From assembly GCA_005800655.1 (NCBI GenBank), contig SYEV01000090.1, forward strand, positions 1 to 59,338: a stretch of DNA of 59,338 nt, in the 5' to 3' direction. Below, in pieces: positions 1 to 8,496 of this stretch. The translations under genes and the position numbers were made by a program. Below the pieces are notes generated by a model that saw nothing but the letters and a program-made list of their open reading frames with translations, was not told the DNA's origin and ran no database searches. The DNA comes from Bacteroidota bacterium. GTDB lineage: Bacteria > Bacteroidota > Bacteroidia > Chitinophagales > Chitinophagaceae. Position 1 is the first letter of the stretch. Every line of letters starts with the position of its first letter.

Positions 1-41
1 TAAAATAAGCCTCCCTCGATTTCCGAGGGAGGCTTATTTTA
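1..41. terminator. Strong bidirectional hairpin terminator
   Basis: Bases 1-18 and 24-41 are perfect reverse complements, giving an 18-bp stem with a 5-base loop (ATTTC). The core is GC-rich (GCCTCCCTCG) with A/T-rich outer arms, so it can act as a terminator on either strand. It lies downstream of rng (minus strand) and presumably of a gene just left of the window. Confidence 0.85.
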
Positions 42-109
42 TATTACAAGGGGTGGTTGGATATTTTTACTTAATATTACTTTTAAAGTAAATCTAGGGA
101 GGAAAATAA

Positions 110-130
110 TTTTTCAACTAGGTTGAAAAA
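110..130 (-). terminator. Small A/T-rich hairpin after rng
   Basis: TTTTTCAAC and GTTGAAAAA form a 9-bp inverted repeat around a 3-base loop, 12 bases past the rng stop codon. On the minus strand it is followed by a T-rich stretch. The stem is weak, and the stronger hairpin at 1-41 may be the real terminator. Confidence 0.35.
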
Positions 131-142
131 CCCTTGCTATTC

Positions 143-1693
143 TTAAAATATTTTAATTTCTTCCAAATTTTCATCTAAAAATTTATATTCTACTAAATGG
201 CTTATATTCGATTCCTGGGATTTCAATTTAATTTTATATTTTTTTCTCCAGCCCTTTATAATGTTCTTAAATAAACCCTTGGTTAAATGCGAATGAATGA
301 TTGGATGAACTAACAGAATCAATGTTTTGTGCCCATGGGTGGTCAAATAAGCCATTTTCTTTTCAATCTCATCCTCCAATAACAAAGTAGAAGTTATTTT
401 ACCTGTGCCATTACAAGCAGGGCAATCCTCCGAGGTATTAATGTTTACTTCAGGGCGAATACGTTGTCGCGTTGCTTGCAATAGTCCAAATTTTGAAATA
501 GGTAATACAGAATGTCTGGCACGATCGGTTTTCATGAAATCTTCTAATGACTCTTGCACCTTGCGTCTGTTTTCAGGTAACTTCATGTCAATAAAGTCAA
601 TCACAATAATGCCACCAATATCTCTTAATCTTAATTGTCGCGCTATTTCTTCCGCCGCTTCCATATTGGTTTGCAAAGCATTTTCTTCCTGGTTATTGGA
701 AACACTTTTAAAACCACTGTTCACATCAATGACATGCAATGCCTCGGTGTGTTCAATAATTAAGTAAGCGCCACTAGGCAGGTTCACCGTTTTTCCAAAT
801 GAGGATTTCACTTGTTTGGTAATACCATATTGATCAAATATGGGCTGATCACCATCGTATAAGCTTAATATATTACTTTTGGCAGGGGCTATTCTTTGCA
901 AATAGCTTAAAGTGATATCAAATATTTTTTTATCGTTGACCACAATTTTATTAAAGTCTTCATTTAATAAATCTCTTAATATACTCGTGGTTTTGCTTTC
1001 CTCGTTCATGATGCGTGCAGGAGGTAATGCACCCTTTAAATTTGATTGAATATTATTCCAATTGGCTTCAAGGGTCAATAAATCTTCATGTAGTTCGGCC
1101 GTTGTTTTACCTTCAGCTGCAGTTCGCACAATCACACCGAAATTTTTAGGACGCACCGCTTCGATTATTTTTTGTAATCTTTTGCGTTCCTCATTTGAAT
1201 GTATTTTTTTAGATACGGCAACTATTTCATTAAAGGGGGTAAGTACCACGAATCTGCCTGCTAATGAAATTTCGCAGGTTAATCTAGGACCTTTGGCTGC
1301 AATAGGTTCTTTTAAAATTTGAACCAATACATTGGGTTTCCCATTAAGGACTTCACTTATTTTCCCTGTTTTAAAAATTTCAGGTGCTGCTTGAAAACCG
1401 GCAAAATCAAAGCTTTTATCATGGTCGTTCATCGCCAATTGCGTGAACTTAATGATCGACTTTGCGTAAGGGCTTAAATCTGTGTAGTGTAAAAAGGCAT
1501 CCTTTTCAAACCCAACATCAACGAATGCTGCATTAAGTCCAGGTATGATTTTTTTTACTTTACCTAAATACAAATCTCCAACAGACCAGCGGGCATCTAT
1601 TTTTTCGTTATGTATTTCAACCAACTTTTTTTCCTCCAGCAAGGCGATTTCAACACCCTCTGGGGAGCTATTAATTATTAAATCTTTATTCAC
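143..1693 (-). CDS. rng: Ribonuclease G (Rne/Rng family)
   Basis: Endoribonuclease of the RNase E/G family, which cuts single-stranded A/U-rich RNA in rRNA maturation and mRNA decay in the cytoplasm. The 516-residue length fits the Bacteroidota family. An S1-type RNA-binding segment starts near residue 37 (VGDLYLGKV) and includes AAFVDVGF at 55-62. The catalytic core shows VIDVNSG (D323) and GIIVIDFIDM (361-370) with its paired acidic residues. The zinc-link motif CPACNGTG follows at 424-431. The C-terminal scaffold arm of RNase E is absent, so this is the G type. It ends in TAA and is followed by hairpins. The closest upstream gene on this strand is the tiny basic protein at 1875-1970. Confidence 0.96.
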   Translation of the reverse strand: MNKDLIINSSPEGVEIALLEEKKLVEIHNEKIDARWSVGDLYLGKVKKIIPGLNAAFVDVGFEKDAFLHYTDLSPYAKSIIKFTQLAMNDHDKSFDFAGFQAAPEIFKTGKISEVLNGKPNVLVQILKEPIAAKGPRLTCEISLAGRFVVLTPFNEIVAVSKKIHSNEERKRLQKIIEAVRPKNFGVIVRTAAEGKTTAELHEDLLTLEANWNNIQSNLKGALPPARIMNEESKTTSILRDLLNEDFNKIVVNDKKIFDITLSYLQRIAPAKSNILSLYDGDQPIFDQYGITKQVKSSFGKTVNLPSGAYLIIEHTEALHVIDVNSGFKSVSNNQEENALQTNMEAAEEIARQLRLRDIGGIIVIDFIDMKLPENRRKVQESLEDFMKTDRARHSVLPISKFGLLQATRQRIRPEVNINTSEDCPACNGTGKITSTLLLEDEIEKKMAYLTTHGHKTLILLVHPIIHSHLTKGLFKNIIKGWRKKYKIKLKSQESNISHLVEYKFLDENLEEIKIF

Positions 1694-1874
1694 TTATAGC
1701 AACTTTTTTAAAGCATGCATAGCGCAGTTAAACGCAAATACTGCTTTTTAATTTTTTGAAACACATCCACTTTACAAAGGAAGGTAAAGGTAAAGTTGCT
1801 GAGTAGATAAGTGGTGTGCAATTTGGAAATATACAAGCGTATTTCATAGGAAATACGCTTGTATAGAAGAAGAA

Positions 1875-1970
1875 CTATTTGTTCTTTTTCTTATGTCTAT
1901 TTTTTCTTAAACGTTTTTTTCTTTTGTGTGTCGCAATTTTATGACGCTTTCTTTTTTTACCACAAGGCAT
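1875..1970 (-). CDS. Tiny basic AURKAIP1/COX24-domain protein
   Basis: A 31-residue protein, too short for most gene callers. It is built almost wholly from Lys, Arg and His, beginning MPCGKKRKRHK and ending in RKNRHKKKNK, with stop TAG. This sequence is highly conserved in Bacteroidota, where it is named AURKAIP1/COX24 domain-containing after the mitochondrial small-subunit ribosomal protein mS38. The composition fits RNA binding and a ribosome-associated role is plausible, but that is inference. It lies between rng and the TPR gene on the same strand. Confidence 0.85.
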   Translation of the reverse strand: MPCGKKRKRHKIATHKRKKRLRKNRHKKKNK

Positions 1971-1996
1971 GTCCGATATTTTTTTGTTATATAATA

Positions 1997-2845
1997 TTAT
2001 TTCTTTAATTGTTGTATTCTCTTGTCAATTGCATCGTTAAAAGCCTTTGACTTTATTTTATTGGATAGCTTTACTTTTTGATAGCTTTCCAATGCCAAAG
2101 GTTTTTGGTTGGTTAATTCATAACATTCAGCCAAATGTACCAAAGCTTCAATATTTGAAGGTTCGTCCTGAAGTATCAATAAAAATCGTTCAATTGCTTT
2201 TTCGTTTTGACCTGATTTTTTACCACCCAAGGCCAAAATCATTTGCCCATAAATGTTATGTGGATTTTTGTCCACTACTTCTTTGATCTTTAAAATGCCC
2301 TGCATCGGGTTGTCTGAAATATTGCCAAACAAGTAACAGGCACCTAAATTAATTTTCGCAGAATCATTATTTGGATTAATAACCAATGCTTTATCTAAAA
2401 GAACTTTTGCATTACCTGCCATCCATTTCAAGAAGGCGGGTGGTGCTTCAGGGTCGGTCAAGTTATCAACCAGCTGCTGGGCTGCAAAAGTGAGGCTTTT
2501 TTCAGAACTTTCCAACAAAGCAGCACTGTAAGTATAATATAAATAAGGCCCTAATTTTTGCGCTGAATCGGCCCAAAAACGGGATAGTGCCTTGTAAATA
2601 GCAATACTATCATTCGTCGATTTACTTGTATTTAATTGATTTTCAATACTTAAGAGGGTCAATTTTTGTTCAGCAGCCAAATTCATCTTAGCGCCTTCTA
2701 ATACTGATTTTGATGTAACGTCTTGATTTTCAGTATTTTGGCTAGCTGTAGCCAAAATGGCTTGTTTATATCTTGGGGCAAAAAAATACAGGGTGCTCAA
2801 TAAAGCAATGGCTAGGAGAACAACAATAAATTGTGGCTTTTTCAA
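1997..2845 (-). CDS. Membrane-anchored TPR protein
   Basis: A 282-residue protein with a short N-terminal hydrophobic segment (about residues 6-23, IVVLLAIALLSTLYFF) that looks like an uncleaved signal anchor. A helical, repeat-like region follows from about residue 70, with TPR-type spacing such as KALVINPNNDSAKINLGACY and later repeats around 195-270. The TPR part would face the periplasm and act as a protein-binding scaffold; no enzyme motif is visible. It is preceded by HU with a 27-base gap, so the two may be co-transcribed. The exact function is unknown. Confidence 0.8.
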   Translation of the reverse strand: MKKPQFIVVLLAIALLSTLYFFAPRYKQAILATASQNTENQDVTSKSVLEGAKMNLAAEQKLTLLSIENQLNTSKSTNDSIAIYKALSRFWADSAQKLGPYLYYTYSAALLESSEKSLTFAAQQLVDNLTDPEAPPAFLKWMAGNAKVLLDKALVINPNNDSAKINLGACYLFGNISDNPMQGILKIKEVVDKNPHNIYGQMILALGGKKSGQNEKAIERFLLILQDEPSNIEALVHLAECYELTNQKPLALESYQKVKLSNKIKSKAFNDAIDKRIQQLKK

Positions 2846-2872
2846 TGTAAAACAATTTCAGGCAAAGGTAGC

Positions 2873-3157
2873 TTACTTCCGTTTGCTTTTCACATCGTTT
2901 ACAAATTCTTTTGCAGGCTTAAAAGCGGGAATAAAATGTTCAGGTATTTCAACCGCAATATTCTTTTTGATATTACGACCAATTTTTGCTGCTCTTTTTT
3001 TAGTAATAAAGCTGCCAAATCCACGTATGTAGATGTTTTCACCGTTGGACAAGCTTTGTTTTACTTCCTTAAACATCGTTTCTAATGTAACAAGTACATC
3101 CACTTTTGGAATGCCAGTTTTTTCAGAAATTTGATTAATGAGATCAGATTTTCTCAT
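2873..3157 (-). CDS. HU family DNA-binding protein
   Basis: A 94-residue histone-like protein, the usual length for HU/IHF. The N-terminal dimerisation helices run from MRKSDLINQISEKTG. The signature region is GFGSFITKKRAAKIGRN (about 46-62), and the DNA-wrapping arm carries the KNIAVEIPEHFIPAFKP segment (about 64-80). It bends and compacts the chromosome as a dimer. It is divergent from mutY across a 206-base A/T-rich gap holding an 11-bp inverted repeat. Confidence 0.95.
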   Translation of the reverse strand: MRKSDLINQISEKTGIPKVDVLVTLETMFKEVKQSLSNGENIYIRGFGSFITKKRAAKIGRNIKKNIAVEIPEHFIPAFKPAKEFVNDVKSKRK

Positions 3158-3363
3158 GATGTTGATTTTAGGTTCAGTATTAAAAATAAATCAATTTTTT
3201 CCTAATTACAACTATATCCTAATATATTTTATACATTTTTAGACAAATTTAGAGCCTTGTACGCATATGTATTATTTATATATAATAAAATAATAATACA
3301 TAATATAACTAGAGATTTAAAAAACTAACTTTTATTAGGTTAATTTTTATCACTTTTGCTTTA
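3158..3363. promoter_or_regulatory. Divergent A/T-rich promoter region with inverted repeat
   Basis: This gap separates HU (minus) from mutY (plus). It is extremely A/T-rich and contains an 11-bp inverted repeat, TATGTATTATT at 3266-3276 and AATAATACATA at 3292-3302, with a 15-base spacer. I see no ORF or RNA gene in it. It must hold the promoters of both genes, but I could not place a clear TAnnTTTG element for either. Confidence 0.5.
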
Positions 3364-4470
3364 ATGACGCAAGCCTTTACCCAACTTTTATTAAAATGGA
3401 ATAATAGTTCCAATCATCGACCCATGCCTTGGAAAGGGGAAAAGGATCCCTATAAAATTTGGTTGAGTGAAATCATTTTGCAACAAACCAGGGTGGAACA
3501 AGGTTGGGCCTATTATGAAAAATTTGTAGCTACTTATCCTACGGTGCATGATTTAGCCAATGCCAAGGACGAAAAGGTTTTAAAATTATGGGAGGGTTTG
3601 GGCTACTATAATCGCTGTAAAAATTTAATTTTAACAGCCCGTTATATCAGTAAAAAATTAAATGGGGTGTTTCCTAATAATTACGAATCACTTTTAAGTT
3701 TAAAAGGAGTAGGTCCTTATACTGCTTCCGCCATTGCATCCTTTGCCTATAATTTACCCTACGCGGTGGTGGACGGAAATGTATTTCGGGTATTTGCGCG
3801 ATTTTATGGCATACATATACCAACGGATACGAAAGAAGGTTTTCATTTGTTTAATAAAATAGCGGATGAGAATTTGTCAAAAAAACAAGCAGGCGTTTAT
3901 AATCAAGCATTGATGGATTTTGGAGCGACTGTATGCAAACCAAGTACGCCTAATTGTGCAAGTTGCGTCATGAAAAAAACATGTGTAGCATTTTTAAACA
4001 ATCAAGTAAATCAATTACCCATTAAGGTAAAAAGCATTGAACGAAAAAAAAGGCATTTTGATTTTTTCTGTTTTTATAGTAAGGGCAAATGGTTAGTACA
4101 AAAACGATTGGAAGGTGATATTTGGGGTGGCTTATATCAATTTTATTTAAATGAAAATAAAAGTGTCCCACCTGTTAACTTAGGGTACTTACATGAAGTG
4201 TTAGTGAATCAATTGGGAATTAGTTCCAAGGAGATAAGTATTCCACTTAAACAGTTGAAGCAGAACTATGAACCCGTTTCTCCCAGTTACAACCAAGCAT
4301 TAACCCATCAGCTTTTACAGGCGCGTTTCATACTTGTGAAATTTGATACGATCCCCGCAGTTTTTTCTAAGGCATTGTGGGTCAATCAAAAGCAACTTAA
4401 TCAGTTGCCTTTCCCCAAAATAATTAACCAATTTTTAGGGCAGGACTTTATAAATTGGTGTAAAACTTAA
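3364..4470 (+). CDS. mutY: A/G-specific adenine DNA glycosylase MutY
   Basis: Removes adenine mispaired with 8-oxoguanine in base-excision repair. Visible features in order are the catalytic Glu37 in SEIILQQT, the helix-hairpin-helix LKGVGPYTA (113-121), Asp137 in VVDGNV, and a 4Fe-4S loop with Cys191, Cys198, Cys201 and Cys207 in the family spacing C-x6-C-x2-C-x5-C. The C-terminal part (about 230-365) is the NUDIX-like 8-oxoG recognition domain. The length of 368 is normal. gldE follows 38 bases later, so the genes may be co-transcribed. Confidence 0.97.
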   Translation: MTQAFTQLLLKWNNSSNHRPMPWKGEKDPYKIWLSEIILQQTRVEQGWAYYEKFVATYPTVHDLANAKDEKVLKLWEGLGYYNRCKNLILTARYISKKLNGVFPNNYESLLSLKGVGPYTASAIASFAYNLPYAVVDGNVFRVFARFYGIHIPTDTKEGFHLFNKIADENLSKKQAGVYNQALMDFGATVCKPSTPNCASCVMKKTCVAFLNNQVNQLPIKVKSIERKKRHFDFFCFYSKGKWLVQKRLEGDIWGGLYQFYLNENKSVPPVNLGYLHEVLVNQLGISSKEISIPLKQLKQNYEPVSPSYNQALTHQLLQARFILVKFDTIPAVFSKALWVNQKQLNQLPFPKIINQFLGQDFINWCKT

Positions 4471-4508
4471 AAAATTGGTAACTTTCCAAAAATTAAAACA
4501 CTCAAAAC

Positions 4509-5864
4509 TTGGAAGCGCATTCGGGTAACCCCCTTTATTTGTCTGTTTCATTTATAGCTTCACTCCAACAGGATACGGGATTCATCTTTTTAATCAGTTT
4601 TTTACTTTTTCTTTCATTTGTAATTGCTGGATCTGAAGTCGCCTTTTTTTCTTTATCCTACAAGGACATACAAGTATTAAAAACAAAAAGACATATTCCT
4701 TTACAGCGAATTGTAAAGCTTTTAGAAGATCCTAAAAAACTATTGACTTCCATGTTGATCGCCAATAGTTTTATAAATATTTGTATCATTTTAATTGCTA
4801 ATATTTTAATTGATGACTTATTCGTATTTGAACAAATAACTATTCCTGGCTTTGAGTTTATTGTTAAAATAGTTGCAGTGACTTTATTGTTATTATTTTT
4901 TGGCGAGATTTTACCAAAGGTGATGGCTACCCAAAATAATGTTCGGTTTGCACAGGATTTTGGATTTATCATACAAGCAGTGTATTTTATTTTTTCTGGA
5001 CTCAGCGGACTCATGGTCAAGTATACCAACTTGATGGAAAAAAAATTAGCCCAAAAAGGAACTGGTGCCTCATATAGTATGGAGGAATTAGATCATGCCA
5101 TTGAATTAACCAGCTCAGCGCATCACAAAGAAAATGAAAAAAATATTTTAAAAGGAATTGTGAAATTTGGCAACATTACCGTGAAGCAAATCATGAAAAC
5201 GAGGTTAGACGTACATGGTATAGAAGAGGAAGTTGATTTTGCCACTTTATTAAAAAATATTAATGAATTTAGTTATAGCCGTTTCCCCATATTTAAGGAC
5301 GACTTAGATACTATTGTGGGTATGATTCACACCAAAGATATTATTCCGCATTTAAAAGAGTCTGATGAATTTAAATGGCAAACCTTGATAAGACCTGCAT
5401 ATTTCGTACATGAACAAAAAATGATTGAGGACTTATTGCAAGAATTTCAATTAAAACGCATCCATTTTGGAATTGTAGTGGACGAATTTGGCGGTACCAG
5501 CGGTATTATTACATTGGAAGATATTTTAGAAGAAATTGTGGGTGAAATTAAGGATGAATTTGATGAGGAGGAATCCACCATTAAGAAAATTGATGAGTAT
5601 CATTATGTTATTGAAGGCAAAACAGCGATTACTGATTTGTGTAATTTCATTGACATTCCATCAACTTCTTTTGATTCCGTCAAAGGGGAAAGTGATACTA
5701 TGGCGGGCTTATTTTTAGAACTGGCGGGTGAATTTCCGGTGTTACAACAAGTTATTAAATTTCAACAGTATAGTTTTACAGTTTTGGAAATACAAAAAAA
5801 TAGAATTCATAAAATACAAATGATCATCACACCAGTTATTCCTACTAATTTAGATCATGCGTAA
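4509..5864 (+). CDS. gldE: Gliding motility-associated protein GldE (CNNM/CorC type)
   Basis: A 451-residue membrane protein. It has an N-terminal DUF21/CNNM region with about four hydrophobic segments within residues 20-200, a CBS-domain pair (about 205-330, including YSRFPIFKDDLDTIVGMIHTKD), and a C-terminal CorC/HlyC transporter-associated domain after EEIVGEIKDEFDEE. GldE is known as a partner and suppressor of GldD in flavobacterial gliding. The annotated start is TTG at 4509; no ATG precedes the first membrane segment in this frame. The gene overlaps gldD by 8 bases, which supports translational coupling. The ssb gene often found between mutY and gldE in relatives is missing. Confidence 0.9.
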   Translation: MEAHSGNPLYLSVSFIASLQQDTGFIFLISFLLFLSFVIAGSEVAFFSLSYKDIQVLKTKRHIPLQRIVKLLEDPKKLLTSMLIANSFINICIILIANILIDDLFVFEQITIPGFEFIVKIVAVTLLLLFFGEILPKVMATQNNVRFAQDFGFIIQAVYFIFSGLSGLMVKYTNLMEKKLAQKGTGASYSMEELDHAIELTSSAHHKENEKNILKGIVKFGNITVKQIMKTRLDVHGIEEEVDFATLLKNINEFSYSRFPIFKDDLDTIVGMIHTKDIIPHLKESDEFKWQTLIRPAYFVHEQKMIEDLLQEFQLKRIHFGIVVDEFGGTSGIITLEDILEEIVGEIKDEFDEEESTIKKIDEYHYVIEGKTAITDLCNFIDIPSTSFDSVKGESDTMAGLFLELAGEFPVLQQVIKFQQYSFTVLEIQKNRIHKIQMIITPVIPTNLDHA

Positions 5865-6444
5865 TTTTTTTATTTTTATAACTTCCGTTTTCGTTCTGCT
5901 ATTAACAGCTTGCAATAGCCCATTCCTTCCTAAGGAAAAAGGGTATGCTAATTTTAAATTTCCAGAAAAAACATATCAATCTTTTAACGCACCTAATATT
6001 CCGTATACCTTTGAATATCCTACCTATGCTTTTGTGGATAATCAAATAAATTATTTTGGCGAAAATAAATCTAAAGATGCTTGGATCAATATTCAGTTTC
6101 CTAGCTTAAATGGCACCATATACATAAGTTATAAAAAAATTAAGCCACAGCAACTAGATACTTTAATTAATGATGCTTATAAATTTGCAAGTAATCATTC
6201 CAATAAAGCGACCTATATCGCAGATTCTGTTTTTACAACCAATAAAGGAGTACATGGTGTTTTTTTTAATATCGGGGGAGATGTCGCAACAGCGTATCAG
6301 TTTTTTTTGACCGATTCTAGTACCCATTTTTTTAGAGGGGCTTTGTATTTTAATACGACACCCAATGCCGATTCTTTATCTATTTATAACGATTTTTTAT
6401 ATAAGGACGTGCAGCATTTGGTCAATACATTTAATTGGAAATAA
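5857..6444 (+). CDS. gldD: Gliding motility lipoprotein GldD
   Basis: A 195-residue lipoprotein with a hydrophobic signal peptide ending in the lipobox LLTAC, so Cys19 would be lipidated. In flavobacteria GldD is required for gliding and for function of the type IX secretion/gliding machinery. The segment around residues 27-50 (GYANFKFPEKTY) is typical of the family. The start overlaps the end of gldE by 8 bases. No other gld or por genes are in the window, so whether the cell glides cannot be judged from here. Confidence 0.9.
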   Translation: MRNFFIFITSVFVLLLTACNSPFLPKEKGYANFKFPEKTYQSFNAPNIPYTFEYPTYAFVDNQINYFGENKSKDAWINIQFPSLNGTIYISYKKIKPQQLDTLINDAYKFASNHSNKATYIADSVFTTNKGVHGVFFNIGGDVATAYQFFLTDSSTHFFRGALYFNTTPNADSLSIYNDFLYKDVQHLVNTFNWK

Positions 6445-6471
6445 TGATATCTTTACCCTACAAATAATATT

Positions 6472-6972
6472 ATGATAGCGATTGATTCTGTTTTAGTGAG
6501 TGACCAAGTAATTGAAGAACAATTTGTTTGTGATTTGACAAAGTGTAAAGGCGGTTGTTGCGAGGATGGGGATGCGCGCGCGCCTTTAGAAAACAAAGAA
6601 AAAGATTTCATCAAGAAATATTATGATATTGTAGAACCCTACATGACCAAAGAAGGAATTAAGGAGGTGAAACAAGTAGGCCAGTTTTTATATGATCGTG
6701 AGTTTGGATGGGTAACACCCACTTTAAATGGTCAGATATGCGCCTATGGGTACAAAGAAAAAGGCATCATCAAATGTACCTTTGAACAAGCTTATAATGA
6801 TGGTAAGATACCTTGGAAAAAGCCCATTAGTTGCCATTTGTTTCCCATTAAAGTTCAAAAAAGTAAGCAGGATCCCGATATTGAATACATGAATTATGAG
6901 CCTCGTGAAGATCTTTGTCAGGCGGCCTGTTCCTTAGGCGTTAAATTAAAGGTACCTGCCTACGTGTTTTAA
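6472..6972 (+). CDS. DUF3109 family cysteine-rich protein, C-terminus frameshifted
   Basis: A conserved Bacteroidota protein of unknown function. It has a probable metal-binding N-terminal cysteine cluster (C20, C25, C29, C30 in VCDLTKCKGGCC) and further cysteines at about C84, C93, C123, C146 and C150. The frame stops at 6970-6972 after VPAYVF. One extra base in the TTTT run at 6967-6970 would continue it as LKESIIRKYGEKFYEALDAS and on to TAA at 7050-7052. That gives about 193 residues, which is the length I recall for the family. A TATCTTTA element (about 6450) lies roughly 20 bases before the start. The break is either a sequencing error or a genuine late frameshift, and the core is intact. 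Confidence 0.85.
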   Translation: MIAIDSVLVSDQVIEEQFVCDLTKCKGGCCEDGDARAPLENKEKDFIKKYYDIVEPYMTKEGIKEVKQVGQFLYDREFGWVTPTLNGQICAYGYKEKGIIKCTFEQAYNDGKIPWKKPISCHLFPIKVQKSKQDPDIEYMNYEPREDLCQAACSLGVKLKVPAYVF

Positions 6973-7052
6973 AGGAATCAATTATTCGCAAATATGGGGA
7001 AAAATTTTATGAAGCCTTGGATGCTTCTGCGCAACATCTAAAGGATAAATAA
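6973..7052 (+). pseudogene. Out-of-frame C-terminal tail of the DUF3109 gene
   Basis: These 80 bases encode, in a frame one base away from the preceding gene, ESIIRKYGEKFYEALDAS followed by AQHLKDK and TAA. This matches the expected C-terminal end of DUF3109 proteins. It has no start codon of its own and is best read as the separated tail of the upstream gene. Confidence 0.75.
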
Positions 7053-7053
7053 C

Positions 7054-7061
7054 TATTTTTG
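7054..7061 (+). promoter_or_regulatory. Putative -7 element of lutB
   Basis: TATTTTTG matches the Bacteroidota -7 consensus TAnnTTTG and ends 11 bases before the lutB ATG at 7073. I see no convincing -33 TTTG at the usual distance. Confidence 0.4.
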
Positions 7062-7072
7062 TAATAATCATT

Positions 7073-8452
7073 ATGCAAAGTATTTACGCCTCCTCATTTG
7101 ACACCAAAAGCAGCGAAAAAGCAGTTGATCTGGAACACAGACGCAAACTGAATTTTAATATTTCTAAATACAATGCAGTAGTTCCAAAAGGTAAAGCCCA
7201 ATTCCCAGATTTAACTAGAGTTCGCGAATTAGCAAAAAATAAAAAATGGGAAGCGATTGAGCATTTGGATTTGTACCTAACGCAATTTGAAGATCAAATA
7301 ACCAAAAGAGGTGCCAAAGTTTTTTGGGCAGAGGATAGCGAACAAGCACTGAATTTTATTGGAGCGTTATGCAAGGAAAAAGAATGTAAATCCGTTGTTA
7401 AAAGTAAGAGCATGGTGACGGAGGAAATTCATTTGAATGATTATTTAACCTCAATCGGTGTTGAAAGTGTGGAAACAGATTTGGGTGAATACATACAACA
7501 AATGGATGGCGAAGCGCCGTATCATATTGTAACGCCAGCCATGCATAAGAGCAAGGAAGATGTTGCTAAATTATTTAATGAACATTTAGGTACCGATATT
7601 TCATTGACACCAGAACAATTAACATTGGTTGCGCGTAAAAATTTACGTGAAAAATATGTGCAAGCTGAAATTGGAATTACGGGAGCTAATTTTATATTAT
7701 CTGATATTGGTGGTATTGCTTTAACAGAAAACGAAGGTAATGCGCGTTTGTCTGTGGCTTGGCCAAAAACACATGTGGTTATAGTTGGTATTGAAAAAAC
7801 GATTCCTTCCATGAATGATTTGGGATTGTTTTGGCCTTTGTTAGCTACCTATGGTACTGGACAACAAATCACTGTTTATAATAGTATCATAACTGGTCCT
7901 CGTCAACCCGGTGAAGTGGATGGTCCTGAGGAGATGTATGTAATTTTACTTGATAATGGGCGTACGGATTTATTATCGAATGCAAAAGCAAGGGAGGCCT
8001 TGTATTGTATCCGTTGTGGCGCTTGTTTGAATGCATGTCCCGTGTATAAAAACATTGGAGGTCATGCCTATGATACCACTTACAGTGGCCCTATTGGAAG
8101 CGTGATTACACCCCATTTAAGAGGGATGCATGATTATAAGCATCTAAGTTATGCTTCAAGTTTGTGTGGTAATTGCACGGAGGTTTGTCCAGTAAAAATT
8201 AATATTCATGAATTGTTATTGGAAAATAGAAGAGAGTCAGTCGTCGCTGGCGAAAGTGATTTTGCTGAAAAGTTTGCTTGGAAAATGTGGAAGAATGCAT
8301 CCTTGAGTCGTATGTTGATGAATCAAGGAAACGCGACTATAAAAAACTGGGTCATCAATAAAATGTTTAAAGGTTGGTCCAATCAAAGGGCACCGTTAGA
8401 GTTTCCTAAAAAAACATTTAATCAACTTTGGAACGAATCTAAAAAAAGGTAG
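7073..8452 (+). CDS. lutB: LutB/LldF-type iron-sulfur L-lactate oxidation protein
   Basis: A 459-residue protein with an N-terminal LUD domain (about 75-300; GITGANFILSDIGGIALTEN at 201-220) and a ferredoxin-like C-terminal part. Cluster cysteines are C312, C315, C318 and C322, then C365, C368 and C372 with a following proline. In Bacillus, LutABC oxidises L-lactate to pyruvate and LutB carries the Fe-S clusters. Here lutA and lutC are not adjacent: the left neighbour is the DUF3109 gene and the right neighbour is a convergent EamA transporter. The partner subunits must be elsewhere, or the role differs. Confidence 0.88.
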   Translation: MQSIYASSFDTKSSEKAVDLEHRRKLNFNISKYNAVVPKGKAQFPDLTRVRELAKNKKWEAIEHLDLYLTQFEDQITKRGAKVFWAEDSEQALNFIGALCKEKECKSVVKSKSMVTEEIHLNDYLTSIGVESVETDLGEYIQQMDGEAPYHIVTPAMHKSKEDVAKLFNEHLGTDISLTPEQLTLVARKNLREKYVQAEIGITGANFILSDIGGIALTENEGNARLSVAWPKTHVVIVGIEKTIPSMNDLGLFWPLLATYGTGQQITVYNSIITGPRQPGEVDGPEEMYVILLDNGRTDLLSNAKAREALYCIRCGACLNACPVYKNIGGHAYDTTYSGPIGSVITPHLRGMHDYKHLSYASSLCGNCTEVCPVKINIHELLLENRRESVVAGESDFAEKFAWKMWKNASLSRMLMNQGNATIKNWVINKMFKGWSNQRAPLEFPKKTFNQLWNESKKR

Positions 8453-8496
8453 TTCAAAAATTACAATCCCCAAAAAGATAATTGGGTTACATCTTT

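Noticed and set aside
405..1751. Plus-strand ORFs opposite rng
   Set aside because: They overlap a strongly supported gene on the other strand, have atypical composition and no family features; they are antisense shadows.
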